The notes under the pieces are model-generated. The model saw only the letters and a list, made by a program, of their open reading frames with translations. It was not told where the DNA came from and made no database searches. Shown here piece by piece: positions 12,801 through 27,800 of a stretch of 64,000 nt of DNA. Within the stretch, counting starts at the first letter, position 1, and each line of letters begins with the position of its first letter. The position numbers were made by a program, and so were the translations under genes. The stretch is from Gymnorhina tibicen (lineage: Eukaryota > Chordata > Aves > Passeriformes > Artamidae). The stretch spans positions 343,155 to 407,154 of the forward strand of contig VXAZ01007544.1 in NCBI GenBank assembly GCA_013399875.1, read 5' to 3'.

Positions 12801-15800
12801 GAAATACTTCCCAAAATAATTATGTATTTAAGTACATATACCTTCAACGTCATCTATTAAATTCATTGCAGATCTAAATTCAGGAGGGTTTAGGTGATGT
12901 ACTTATCACAACCAGTTGAAGGCAGTCCAAAACCAGAAATTTGTTAAAATGTTTAGCCAGCCATAAGAGAGAGACTGTGCCAAACGCTTCCCATGTGCAT
13001 TACAAAAATAGTGAGTATTTTGACATTTCATAAGCACAGTAAATTACTGCTGGTGGTTGTTTTGTTTTGTTTTATTCCCTGGTGAACTTTTCCCACATGT
13101 TTAACTTTGAATGTATTCATCAAACTTTAGAAAAATGTGTTTCATTATTATTAGGTGCTGTCTACAACTCATTGAAGACAGTCCAAGTGCTGTTCAGGAG
13201 GAGTTGGACCTCATTCGTGCTCTGGGTTACCTGGAGGAGTTTGGTGTGAAAATATTACCGCTACAAGGTACTGCGTAATTTTATTTTTTATATGATTACT
13301 TGAATCACAGGCATAAATATGCATGAGAAATAGTTACTAGTACATAAGTGTGACATGATTAAACTTAAAGAGTTCATTTCCTGCCTCCAAGCACTTTACA
13401 GGCACATACAAAAAGTAATTTTTATAAGGAAATGCTTTAAATTATTTGAGGTAAGAAGGATATTTGCATATGGCGTCTGTGTTTTGGGACTTACTGTTAG
13501 CAGGACTTTAAAACAGAGTATCGAGTGTATAAAACTCCTGGTGACTTGAACAGAAATAATTTGAGCTCATCTTTCATTTGCCAAATAATCTGCACTTGCC
13601 TGTCTGCTTTAAAATAACAGGTGGAAGAGAGATACTTCATGCAGAGGCAATTTTCATGTCTCCACTGGGCTGTTTTAATTTTGAGGTATATAAAACCCAA
13701 TGACAGTGGAAGTGAACTTCTGCAAGGTATTTCTTTTGATGATGTGCTTAAAACTAAATCTTTTGGAGCTCTGACTCCAATGAAACAGAAAGTTGTTGGA
13801 CAAAAGTTGGAAAGAAGTTATGATTATGTACAGTGAAATTGCATGAATAGTAATGGAACTGAGCGAGACGAGCACTGAGCCATGAGACGTGCTGATGGTA
13901 ATGTTTTACTTCTGGCATTGTGCAGAGAAATACTGGGATTTATGGATAGCACTTCAGTGCTTTCCACTTCATGGAAAATGAAGTAGATATTCTCAGTGGC
14001 TATTGTTACTTTACTTTGGTGTTCTCTTTTTGTTTTTTTCCAAGTATTTGTTCAAGTGATTTGATGCTCCATATGTTATATACAGAAATCTTACCATTTC
14101 TGCACTGAGAATGTCTGATTTCTAGATCTTGCAGTACTGGCCTGTTGATTTCTTGAGTAAAATTACTTTTCAGTCAGTTTGTTCAGCCTGTAGAAAAGTG
14201 CACATATTTTCTTCAACTTTTTTTGACGTGGACATGGAAGTATCATTTTTAAAATGTAGCAACATAATACTGTATTAACAGTATGTGTAATACAACTGAT
14301 CTAGATTAATTAGAATATGTGAAGTCATGCATGTAATTTCATTAATGATCCTGACTTATCCTTGCTTCAGTATCTTTCATGTAAATTAGATTAATCTAAT
14401 AAGATTAAAATGATGTTTTCAAGTTTTAATGAAAGCCTTTAAATGATCTGTTACTTTGATAGAATGTCATTAAAATAGCACTAAGGATCAGCTGTTCCCA
14501 CAGCAATTGTTTTTTAGAAATAGACTTTTATTTGCAGTTCTGTGTTTAGTTTTCTGTGGATCTTCCCCCACTTCTATTTTTAGCAAACTCAGCAGTTTAA
14601 GTTTATGAACTACTGTTATGCTATATTTTAATAAAATCTGGTTTGAAGACTCCTTATTAAAATGAAATGTGAAGAAAAGTCCATGTTTAAGTGTTTGACC
14701 CATGGTATTATATCAGATTACTTTTAGATATGTATTAAAAATTCCTGCTTAAATAATCAGTGACTGGAAACATTTTATTGTTGTATACTAGTATATGCCT
14801 GTGATAGAATATTAAAAATGAAACTAAAAATATGGCCTTTTCCTGCTCTTCCATTCTTATTCATTTTAGTCTAATTTGATTTCCAGAATTAATAGTTTTC
14901 ATTATGCTAATACTTCTTCGCTCTTATTGAGAGGCCTAGTATCCTGTGTTTTAAGCCCACTATGCTAATGCAGAGTTTATCCCCCATGCAGCCATTCACT
15001 CTTACTTAGTGTTAAGTGGAATATCTGCATGCTGTTTCTCTGTGTTCTGAGGACTTGCATAGTATGAAAGCATTACCTTTTAAAGCAGCTGCCTGAAGTT
15101 AGCCACCCACTAATTAGCTAAATAGGGCACCGAAATCAGTTCATTATATTAAATCATGCAATTAAAATAATTGTTTAATTCTTGGTAAAATCTTTTTTGA
15201 AACACAGTACTAATTATAATCTGCTCAGGATACAGTTGACAGAACCTGGTGATATGCAGTCTATCCTTCCACTTCCTCAGAAAGTTTTAAGTAAATTAAA
15301 ACTACATGAATAGTTTGCTAATGATGGTTCTTTCAGTCTGTGTAATGTCTCTTGTCCATGCTAAAATAAAATGTAGTTAATAAAATGTTGTAAATGAAAT
15401 GTGTTGTAAATAAAATGTTAATAAAATGTGTAAATAAAATTTTGTAGTTACAACATTCTAAACAAAAGTTAAAGTCTTTGTTAGCAGTCTTTCAGAATGT
15501 TGCAAAAATGATAATTTAAAAAAAATTGTATAAAGGTATATCGGTTAATTGTACACATTTAAAAACAGTGAATGTGAAAACAAAAAGAAGTTTTAATTCA
15601 GGTCAGTTTTCCTCTTTTTGCTCCCTTCATAACTTGACTTGCTAATGATTGGGGCTGGATATCCTGTGGTGGTGTTTTAACTTTCTGTTTATAGGTATAA
15701 TTGAGGATCTGTATGCAAGCAGCTTTGAGCTGGTTTTCAGTTTGTGTTTGCATTCTTATGCTCCCCAGCAGTCCTCCTGCCCTATGCTGTTTAAGCAGGA

Positions 15801-18800
15801 ACACAGCAGTCAAGTTCATTTGTGCAGTCTCTAAACCAGTTCTGCTTTCAACAGTGCGTCTGTGTTCTGATCGACTCAGTCTCATCAAGGACTGTTTGGC
15901 ACAGATGTCAACAAACTATAAACAGTCTGCTAAGCTCCTGGAACTGGCAAACCTGCTAAGGGTTGCAGGTAAGCTGTGTTAATAAGACACTGAATTGCAT
16001 TGCAATGTGCATTTTTGTTATGTTTTAGGACATTTGATTGATCGTTAGAATATATGTTCAAAGAAATCACTAAAAAATCATATGGAAGAAGAGAGGAATG
16101 AAACATTTCACATGAGTGGAATATTTGGTGTGTAAAATAGCTGAAATGGTCAGCTGCTACATTCCACTAATACCTGAAATTAAAAAATGCCTTGTCTAAT
16201 CTAGAGCTGGAGTAAAGGCTGTACTAGTTTGAAAACAAACCAGTGGGGGACTCCAAGTCAGAAGTACAATTTAATATGAAAATTAAAAATAAAGGCAAGA
16301 AACACTGGCTTAAACTGACAGAGTCAGGATACAACCTGACACCCTATTGGGCAGGGTAGTGGTAGCAGTATGATTAAATGGTGGCTGCAGTCCTCCTGAA
16401 GTGATGGATGTGGTTCTGTTGAAGCAGTGATCCTGTAAAAGGGTCTGGCCTTCCTCTGAAGGCGCAGTGGTGGTTATGTAGCTCTTCTCCTCTGGTAATC
16501 CAGTATGTAAGGGCTGAGTGTGGTGTTCTAAACCTCAGATTATATCCAGGTAGGAATGCTTGGTTCCTCCCCCTGGGCAGAGCATCTCACAATGGGATGA
16601 TGTAATTTTATGAGTCATGCAGTGAGGCTGGATGGCTCATTAACAGAAAAATATCTCTCTGGAGGGAGTTATCAGATAAAAAACACTGCCCCACCTGGTT
16701 TGCACAGCTGGCTCATTAACAGAAGATATACTGCGGAGGGAGTTATCAGCGATGTGTCATGGAAGAGATAAAGAACACTGCCCCACCTGCTTTTAACAGA
16801 TGGTGATAGAATACATACTTTTGGTTACATCTTACATTGTAACCTAAAACAAGTCGTATTTCAGATTGGAGGAGTTGTGGCTGAGAATATCTTGTTTTAC
16901 AGTTAATTGGTAGTACTAAAATTACTGTAACTGTTATTACCTCTGTCAAATAAGGTAGTCTGATTTAATAATAGTTGCATTTAAGTTAGAGTGGGAAAAG
17001 TTGTCTGTAAAGCATGAATTTCAGCTGCTAGACTTCAGTCTATGCTGCATGTATCTCCTTCGGGCACTAAAAATAATGCATTAAGTTGAGTATTCATTTG
17101 AGGAGCTGAACATCTTCAAAGATGGAGTCCTGAGGATATTGGGGGGGGTTTTATGGTTGTTTTTTTTTTTTTTTTTAAATAGCCTACCTAATGTATCTGC
17201 CTTTCGATTTTTTTTTTTTTAATTTTTGAAAAATACTTTATCAATGCAACTGTAAACACAATACTGCTGTATTTTTATGATGTAGAAGTAGAATATAGGA
17301 ATATAAAATAGGTATTTTTATTTCATGTAGCATATAAAATCCAGTGCATTCCAGCTTTGTCACTGAAGCATGCCTGGCTAATTCCTTTCTCTCTCTCTAT
17401 TTGTTAAATCATTTAAGATTTTTTTTCTTATGTTTTCAGGAAGCTTAGGACTGGCAATTTTTTGCGTGGTATTATAAATAGGGAGGGAGATATTTGAGAC
17501 AGTTGTGTGAGGTTGAGAACAGAGGTATGGAAATTAGGTTGTTGACCTCCCAAGACACTTCGGTTGTAAGGAAAGGAGTCACAGGAACCATCCTAACTCT
17601 GGTCAGCACAGTGCTGCTACATGAAAGGTGGCGGAGGGGACAGGAGGGTACTATTTTGGGTAACTGGATCCAATCTACATATTTAATATGTAATCCATAG
17701 AAAAATTGGAATGACAGTTGTAACTACTTCTTCTTTGCTTGTCAGGCTTTTGGGGGAAAAAAAAAAGTCTCCTTTATTGGTTCATAAGACAAGATTGCTG
17801 TACAGCTCTTTCCTCCTCTCTGCTTTGTCCCACTCACAAGTTAAAATCTGTCAATTTTTCTTAGTATTCTGGGTTCTTTGGGCTAACGTTGCTGATTTTT
17901 GTTTTACCTTCTTTTTGAATCTAAGTGATTCTCTTTGTGTGAAAGAAGGAAAACCAAGATCCAGAGAGATTCTGTAAAGCTTTGTCCAGTAGTGTTATCC
18001 TAGTGTCTTAGCTGTAGGATTTGCAGTGCCCTGGTATGTACCTTTGAAAAGGGATCAAACTTGTGGCTCCCATCTCCAGAGACTGAAAGATGGCAGTCCC
18101 TTGCAGAGTAGGTAGAGAACTTTAGGGAATTTGTATAGAGTTCATTGATACAGTAGTGTCTGTGTGCTAGTGCTAATCACAGTGACACTTATTTAGACAT
18201 CACTGAAAAGAGAGATTTAAGAGGTATTTAAAGCCAGATGATGAAATGGCCTCCCAATTCTTCTCTTCCATGCGTTTACCAGACTAGAGAAAACCAGAAG
18301 ACGAATGTGTGAGGTGGTTAATTTTTAAACAGGTGAATGATTTAAAAACTACTACTTACTCTACCAGTGACACATTTATCTTGTGAGCATTGGGTTCTTT
18401 GACTTAAATGGTTAACCTTGGGAGTAATGCTGATGGTTGTTCCTATGGTAAGTAGGGAATTCTAGTAGTAAAATTACATTTCAAGAGTGAGTCTTGGTAA
18501 GGAATACACAACTCAGACATTTTTCTCTTGTGCTGAATATGTAAGTAACATGATCACTTTCAAAGTAATCTTTTGGATATAGAATAACATTTATTTATCT
18601 GAAAGGAAAATATAGCAAGAAAATGTTTTCAGTAGTGACTTTCTGTGGTAGGGGAATGTGATGGAGTGTTTTTTAAATTTTGTTTTACATAAGTAGTTTT
18701 AAGCCTTTGTGATTAAAAAACATTTCACTGTCACTGAAGGATGACTAGTTGGATTGCTCATATTGGAAAGCTGTTATCTGTAGAGAATGTTCATTTATGA

Positions 18801-21800
18801 GTAAGATACGGATTCAGTATGAGAATGCCATAGTTGTGAATTTTATCTGAACTTAATTGTTATAGGAGATGGGCTATGGAAAATGGATTTATTTAATTTT
18901 AAGAAACTCAGTATTTTTAAAATGTTCTTGTTTGTTTGTTTGTTTTTCTGGATTTGAAAGCTGTAAACACCATACCACTGTTATGGAAATTTTTGTGCGT
19001 GACTTTCCAGCCCATTGACAAGTATCCAGAAGATTAGCCAGTAGCATATAAAGGAAACATGATTGTCATCATTGCTTTAAATCACGCATGTTAATGCAAT
19101 ATTTTTCCAAATTATGAAAGAAAGTCTGTAGAGCTTTACTTTTTGGTCCTTACTTGTTGCTCTGTGTACCTCTGATGAGTGGTAGAATAGATAACCTTAC
19201 ACTGATTTTAAAGAGTCTTAGAATTTTAATAGCTAGGTTATTAATACCTTTGAAGACAGATTTTAAGTGTAATGCTGGTATAGCCTTGATCATAGTCTGT
19301 AATGAGGAGCGCTGTATATAATTTGACTGTAGAGATTAAAAAAAATAAATTGAAACATGACATGTAGAAATGGTATTTCTGTACCTGTCACCTTGTCATT
19401 GAAGTTATTGAGTTACAATTAATTATTAATTAATATTATTAATACTATTTTTAATATGATGAAGAGTTATTTTAGGATTTGGTAGCTCTATCATAAGTAT
19501 GATAACAAACACTAGTATTATTCCACAAATAAGTTTATAGACAAAAGGACAGCTTATGCATACAGATTCTAAGAATTTTAAATTAGTATATTTTATTTTA
19601 AACTTAATATTAGAAAAGGAAAACCTTCTTGTAGTTCTAGTACATATAGTCTTTGTTTGCAGGTGTAAAACTACTGGGAAAGGGTATTGTGATTTCTAAC
19701 AGCTTATGATGAAAGCAAATGGTCTTACTGAGGTATTTTTGGATGGGTCTGGATATTGAAAAAGGGGATTGAACTTTATGGACTTGTTTAATGAAAAGAA
19801 TTAGATAAAGTGCCGCTGGGATAAAGATTTGATTTTTGTCCTTAATTGTTTTTCACTACTTAAACAATTACCCTGATTTATGAGCCACCTTTGCTGTGTA
19901 AGAAGTTCTGATTTTGTCCTGTGGAACATACTGACTGGTATTGGTTGTGCATGCTCAAAGTTGTGGTCCCTTCTGTTCCAAATCCACTTTCTAGAGTGTT
20001 TTTAGTGCTTTATCTGCTCAGTGGAGGAATTTGTTTCAGTATTTTCCCCTCTGTTTCCCCTGCCATGCCACCCTGTATAATTACTGATTGGGAGAAAGAC
20101 CTGCTCGCTACATCTGTCCTTGTCTATGTAAATTTCTTACATATGTGTGTATATAGAGCATAAAGCATGTGCTATGTTTTATTATATGTAATATATAGCC
20201 AGTCTATAAAATCCTAAGAACATATATATTTTAATTTAAATTTTAAAAGAATGCATTTATTGTGGATGCAAGGGTAGATTGCACAGAGTTACTGTTAAAG
20301 ATCTTTGTGAGATGTGTACTCTGAATACAGTTTGCTTAGAGAACAGCACTGGAAGTGAGTAATAGAATTTATATTCATACTTACCAAAGTTAAAATCTTG
20401 CTTAGGTAATGATATATCAGTTAGCTTCTTAATTGCTTTAAAGTATTTGATTAATTACAGTGAACTCTACTTAAGCCTCATGTCACTACCTCTGTAAAGT
20501 AAGCACACAAGTGTTATCTTAATTTCACAGATGGGTAAAGTGAGTGAGGGAGAATGTGCTCAGCATGACAGCCAGAAAATGTGCACCTGCTCAGGGAGCT
20601 GGAGTTGTTCTGTGTCTTGCAATCCTCACTTAATTTGTGCTCTTTGTTAAGAAAGGATGTAAAGAATTCACTTTATGCAATTACTTGAGTAGATGTGTGC
20701 AAAAAAAAGTAGGGAAAAAAGGCTTCTGTATCAGAAATTAGGAGCATCTTCTCTACTCTTACTGTACATCAAAGATCTACTGAGTGTTGGTCATTTTTTC
20801 CTTTGTCAGGCTCTCTAGTAACGTTTCCATTATTCTCTTTTCTCACAGCTTTCTATTGTAATTTATTTAATTTTAATATCCATAAGTGAATTCTGGTAGC
20901 TTTAAACTTTGCTCAGATTCCTTTGTTAAAGCTTATTTTTGAAATCCATCTTTCTTAACACTGACTTTCTTGCATTTGATATTAACCATGTAGATGGCTT
21001 CTGATTTCCTAGCTATCCTAAACATGGCAACATGGAATTTCTGAAGTGTATGTACAATGTTGTTATCATTTAAGTTTTAATGGATAATGCTTTTTCATCC
21101 ACTCACAAATAGCATGCATCTTACCCAAGGTGTTTCAATAAGCTTTTTTTTTGCTTTATATAATCTGGATTGGATCCAAGCTTTTAAAAAGTATTTGCAT
21201 ATCCTTTACTTCTCAAAAAAAAAAAAAAGATGTATTTCTGAGCCTTCATATTTTTTCTCTTGCCATTTTTATGAGCATCTAAGAATCATTTAGGTTATAA
21301 AAACTCTTCAAGATCACTGAGTCCAACCATCAACCTGGCACTGCCAAGTCTACCACTAAACCATGTCCCTGAGTGTCACATTTACATGTCTTTTTAAATA
21401 CCTCCACTTCCTTAAGCCTGCGTGTGCATATGCTTCCCTTCCTCATCTCCTTCCACTCTCCAGTTTCTGAATTTGATTTGAATCTGTATGTCAGGCGTTA
21501 TCATTAAGGCTTGAAACAGAATTACTATGTAATATAATCAGGTCACTATGTTAAGAATTTTGTCATTCCTGTCTTGGTTTTAAGTCTTGGATATCTGTCA
21601 AAATAGCAAGGGAGACAATTTAGAATTCAAAACTTTTCCTTTTATAAGACTTTATTATTGAAATACCATCAAATGATGTGTTACAAAGCTGAAGCAGTGA
21701 GTTTTTCTGTGTCTGAATAGAAGACAGTGACTAAACTGCAGGAGTGAGCAATATCAGTCACTGCATGGGTAATGAAAGGTGTGTGAAAAAGGGCTTCACT

Positions 21801-24800
21801 CAGGGATTCACTGAGTAACACTGGAGCCAGTGGTTGTTCTGTGCCATAACAGTGAGTGCCAAGGTGATGGAAGTGTCAATGAGTGTAGATATGATGAGCA
21901 ACTATAGCCATGGACTGGAAGGAAAGTGATCCTTATATTTTATGCTTGTGCTTTTGCAAAACATGCACAGATGTATCCTACTGCATCAAAAGTACTTGTC
22001 TGAAACGTTGGGAATGGGGGACTTGACACCATACAACTGGTCAAGCACAGTTAAAGAAACCATTCCTTGGTCCAAGTGTTCTTCCTTTCTTTCTTCAATC
22101 CCACTGGTTTTTAAGTGGGAATAAATACCAGTGATTATTTTGGCTATCTGAAATCTGAGGGGTAATAGTTTCATTGTTTCTCTTGACTTTTCTTTGTGTC
22201 TGCTACTTAGTCAGATCTCTCTGTAAGAAGTCAAGCTGTCAGGGTGAAGTGGGCATCAGGAGGTGAGTGGCAAGTACGTGTCCCTCACTTAGAGAAATGA
22301 CAGCTCACATTTAGCCTGTGAGGATAGAAGCACCTCTTTGTCATCTGTAATTGCTTTTGCCTGAATGAGAGGTTCCCAGGTTCCAGAGGGCAAAATTTTG
22401 CAACAGGAGAGCCTTGAATGTGATTAATTTGTGACATCATGTGCTGGCAGTATATTGAGCAGGAGGCCGAAAGATAAAATGATGGGAAGCCAACCTGTTC
22501 TCCCAGCTGAGTTAGTTGTGATGTGCCGGGATTAGGGGAGGCTTGATTGAGTTCAGTAATTAGGGTAACTTCACTTGCCTGAAGGTCATTGTAGTGCAAC
22601 CGCTACGGCTTTCCTTTTGAGGAAGCTTTAAAAAGAAACTTGCTTTATCTGTGGTGATGGAGCTGCAAAGTGTAGTTAAAAATAACAGCTATACAATTTA
22701 AGAACATGTACTCTTTAAATGGTTTTTGAAACTGGATCTGTTTAACCTTCTGAAATATTTGCATTTCACAAGTTGTAGTAATACAGTTCCATAAACCAGT
22801 GCCCTTTTCAAATGGCTGTAACAACACTGACTGCATAAAATTGCTTTTAATAATAGAGGAGAAGCATGAGCAAGAAGCTTGCATTTAAAAAATCCACTCA
22901 TTTTTATTCTAAAATTCTTTCCTAAACTAAAATTAATAGATTATTTTTCCTGTGTGTGTTCTGTCATCTTCTCATACAGTGCATGGACATACATAGTATT
23001 TTGAGCACAAGACTGGACAAACTAGTGCCAGCAAATTGTTCACTCTAAATTGAAAAAAGCTCTTAAAAATATAGATGACTAGTAAAGGATGACAGGTATA
23101 AATGTTATTTATATTGACTATAACTGGCTTTCAAAAGGAGATGAGCTGTCTCATTAGATTTTCATCTGTGAATGCTGATGTATTAAAATTGAGGTCAGGA
23201 TGTTTTCTACAAAGATTCTTGATGAACTTCAGTCAGAAGGCTTCAACAGTATTTAAAGTATAAGATTTGGTTCATAACTAGTGGAAGAGGCATTGTCCAG
23301 AAGGTGTGGTGACTGAGATGGACATATGGTGTGGAAAAATTAGTTTCAGTTCTACTCCCTCAGTTTATGAGGTTAGGGATTTTTAAATGCTTATGTTTTC
23401 TGTGTCTCATGAATTATTTGGAGCCATGAAGTGGCAGTTTAAAATGAGTCTTTGTATATTATAAGAAAAAAAATTAAATTCTTTTTCTTCTATTACAGTA
23501 CATAGACTTTATTTTTTTCAGTGTCAGGATTTTGATTTATAAACATCAGTTTTGGTCTGTGCTTTGGCCATCACATAAATACAATTTTCAGAAACCTTTT
23601 TTTTTTTAACCTTGACAAAACATGCTTTCTTTGGGTGTGTGTGTGNGTGCCAGTGGTTTTTAAAAATACATCACTCCTTTTATTGTTTCCTTCAGGAAAA
23701 AGCAGATAATTTTATTTCTGTTTCAGGTTCAAGAGGGGCATTTCATGTTATGGTATATAACATGATGTATTTATATATATACACACATATATAAGGTGGT
23801 ATAGTTAATTATTAAGAAATAAAGTAGCAAGCTTAAGGTGACCATTAATTCCAATTAACTAATAAAATGTCTGAATTTTTCTTACAGGAGATGATTACAT
23901 GGAGAGAAAAGGTCAAGTTTTAATCCTTTTAGTGGAACAGGCTCTCAGTTTCCAGGACTACAAAGCAGCTAGTATGCATTGCCAGGAGCTCATGGACACA
24001 GGTGAAGTGAATAAACAGGGGTTACATGAAGTGATGGTGGTGAAAACCTGAATTCTGACTCTTGCCTTACTGTGAGGTGTGGTACTTCAGATTGGACCAT
24101 TTCATTAAAATAGCAGTTAAGTCTCATTAGTGGAAGTGCACTGACACGGAATAGAGACACATACAGCAAATACTGCATGGAATAAGTGTGTACTGAACTA
24201 TTGGATGTGTAACCTCAGGGAGCTTTTCTGTATGCCTCTGGGAACCACAATTTCTACTTCTTTCTACACTGTGTCCCTCTCAAACAGGTAAAACTATGTG
24301 ACTGCATCTAGCAGGAATGTGCAGGTCTTTTAGAAGTCTGCCCTTCTTTCAGAACTGTTAAGATATCTGTGCTATTTATATAATTTGTGTATGTGACAGT
24401 ATGAGCAGAGGTAAATGAAATACATGTGTCAAGATACTAAGGAAGATGGGATTTGTTTCTTTGGCTCTTTTTGTCTGCTTTGAGAATGAGGGGGAAAATG
24501 CAAGATGAATTCATATTTTTTTAATATATCAAGTGATATATTTTATACTTTGCTTTTTATAGCCGCTCCAGTAAGATATTGAATATCATGCTCTGAAATA
24601 AATGATGAGTTTCTTATTGTAATATGTGAAAATACAGGATGTAAGCTTAGAGATGTCTAATATATTGTTATCTAAATAGGATAATGATTAGTCTTTTATG
24701 TATTTGGTCAGTCTAAAGTTGAGCTATGTCTCTGTTTTATGGAGCCTTTATGGTTCCTTTTTCAGGGGATGTTAAGTCTTGGCAAGAATGCCACATGCCT

Positions 24801-27800
24801 TCCTTTATCTCATCCGATAAGAATTAGGCAGCATCCTCCTTTCACTTGTCATAGGAAGTGTGTTTTGTGTTCTCTTGTAGGTTATTCTAAAAGCTGGGAA
24901 GTGTGCAGTCAGCTTGGGCAATCCGAAGGCTACCAGGATCTGGGAATGCGCCGGGAGCTCATGGCCTTTGCTCTGATACACTGTCCCCCCAGTGCCATAC
25001 AGGCGCTGCTGGCAGTGAGCCGCTCATTGCAAATCCAGGTACCTCTTTCTGGAGCTTCTTTCTTGAAAGTTCAGTGCTTACCAAAGTAAAGGGGACTTGT
25101 GCTTGTTTTCAAGTTTGTTCCCTTAAGTTCTACCCTTCAAATATATTTGTATTTGTTCTGCTCTACTTCTCTACTTTCATTGTTATATTTCAGCAAATTA
25201 GGTCTCTTTCTAAGCAGTTTTGTGTGATGAGTTGGCTTCTCAAGTAGAAGTGCAGTTGTGTTCTCTGTCTTTAGTACTTTTAATTTCTTTGTTGATTGCC
25301 TGATTTAAACATTTTATTTGCAAATGCAGTTGATGAATTTTAAAATATTTTCTAGGTATTTATACTTTGTAATGCAATTTCATTAAATACCCACATAAAT
25401 GCCTATTAAACATTTATTCTTTGATTTTTGTGATCTTTACCCAATGTGCAATGAAATTATTTTCTCACTGATTTCAATGATGTAATGGTTTTAACAACTA
25501 CAACAGGTTTTATGTCTGAGCCATCTTTATTAACTCTGCAATGAGTGACTTCATAGAATCACATTTTAGGTGTTAAGCTGATCACAGTATATATGTGAGA
25601 ACACGTAATTGTGACATTTAAATACAACTTACGTCAAGGTGACACAGCAAAAGTTTTATTTGAAACTGAAGGGCAGTAATTTAGGTTGTCAAAATGTTAA
25701 ATTTCTGTTCACTGTAATTGTGGCTTGGCCTACATACTGTGACTTGAGTTCATAATTGTCTTAGTTGTCTAAGAGTTCACAATGTTAGATTTATAATCGT
25801 GTGATAGAAACATCTCAGAGGTCTTTGGACACAGAATGTAAGAATGGGGGCAAAGGGAGCCACAGCTACAGCACATGTGCAGTCTGATTAAGGCAGCTGC
25901 AAGTGTGTAGCCTTTTCCTTAAAAAATCCTGTGAATAGCTATGTCTGTGAGAAAACAGGCAACATGTGAAGGTGGAAGTTCTGTGCAGAACTTCTGCTCA
26001 CAAAGCCGCTGTCCTGTGGCACTCTTGCCTTTTTGGAGTTGCCCAGTGCCTTAGAGTCCCAGTTCAGATAATGGATGTTTTAGTGACAGGTCTGTAGACT
26101 ACATTGTACAGCATGGTACATAAAATTGAAAAAAAAATTCTTAGATTATGTGAAAAATATTGCACAAAAATCATGGAGAAGGGAAGGTCATTTTGTCTAG
26201 TGACTACAGCAGTGAGAGGATGTCAGAGATGCTGTGTTTTCCACTTTGCATCTTTTCCTGCACCCTTGTTTTTCTGCCATGGAAGCCTTTACGTCAGAGT
26301 TTCTTGGGCTTCCTATGAGATCAGTTATAATTTTTACATTTGCTTATTTGACTGGTAAAAGATAATATTTATTTCATGTTTGTAGATTCTTCTTCAGGCT
26401 GTGAATTACCAGTTTCTTCCTTCTGAAGGAGGTGAGAACGTAAATATCTCTGTGCCTTCTTCATTGATCAGTAAGGATACAGAGGTAGGTTTTAATGCGA
26501 ATTTTATAAGTAATAATGACTTTATTCTACATTAGTCTGAAGAATCGAATTGGAGTTTTTAGCAACATCTGTCTGCTTACTAGATAAAAAGACAACATTA
26601 GACATACTCTACTTTCTGTTGTTACATTGTTTTAAGTTCAAAGTTTTGCTTATGTATTTATACTTTGTTCTGATTTTTAGTTGCTTCTTCCTACACAGTC
26701 TTAGCACCATTGAGAAAAAATATAAACCCAGAGGCAGGAAAAGTGCAGCAAAACTTACATTAAAATAGTCATTTTTATTGGTTTGGTTTTTTTTTTTTTA
26801 ATCTTCCCCAGTTGCAAAACAGAATATTTGAAAATAAACCTGAAATACATATTTAATTAAAAAATGTTTTGAATTAAACTTATTTTTCCCTTTAGTTCTG
26901 TGCATCATGAAGTTTATGACGTGTCATTTTATAATATTCATATATTGCATGTGAAATTATTTTTATGTGTAAGATCAGAAGGAACATTGAGTGTTCCACA
27001 GGCAGGACAACAGGAAACAAGTCTTCTGTTACACTTTCTGCTTTTTTTGTCTTAATATTTTACATCTGTACATGTACAATTACAAATACTTTTCTTTCTT
27101 TAAAGAAGATGTAATTATTTTCCTATTTATGAAAAAAGGAATGTGTTTTTCGCAGTCTTCGAAGTGGAAAATTCTAAATTTAATTTATTATTTTCTCTGT
27201 TTTTTGTTTAATTACGTAGATGATAAATAGATTGGGGGTGGGGAGAGGGGAAACCTTAAAGAAATACAGGAAAGGAGAGAGGAAAAAGGAGAGGGAGAGA
27301 GAAGGAAAGAGGGAAGGAGAGAAAGAAAGAGAAGGCTCATGTTGCATAGGGTGGCTTTTTGAGAAAAGTATGTGAATTCTAGCCTCCTTGGAGAAGATGT
27401 CTATATTTTGTGTATGGTTTTTATGTATGTACATGTGTATACGTGTGCATAAATATATATATGTGTGTATACATACTTGTATACACACATGCATATGTAA
27501 ACATACATGTACATATATGTATTTGCATATATATAAAATAAATGGCTGGAAGGTAAAAAAGCACTGTAAACAGTACTCAAAGGAAGAGGGCCAAACATTT
27601 TACGTGTCTGCCAGAATCATCCCTATGAAGAACAGGTCCGTTTTCACTGGCACAAATGCTTTTTATTTTCTGGAAATCTGCAGATGCAGCTCTCTGAGCA
27701 GGAGATTTTTAAGTAGATGTTAATAAAATTGATATGGGTGTGGATGCATATGTTTACAATATTTTAATGTCTATAAAAATTTGTCATGCATCACCTTTCA

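Larger units (their letters stand above)
15969..23887 (+). other. NBAS intron (7.9 kb)
   Basis: Contains an ERV LTR (16220-16851), poly-G/poly-T tracts near 17140-17222, a CR1 fragment (21292-21412) and a GT microsatellite with an undetermined base at 23646. The rest is AT-rich with no gene recognised. Confidence 0.8.

Noticed and set aside
22285..22599. 104-codon minus-strand open frame
   Set aside because: No family similarity and no supporting frame continuation on either side.
25550..25575. CATAGAATCACA resembling a CR1 terminus
   Set aside because: Only about a dozen bases match and no CR1 3' UTR follows.
27180..27598. Open frames over the purine and alternating tracts
   Set aside because: Low-complexity translations only; produced by the simple repeats.
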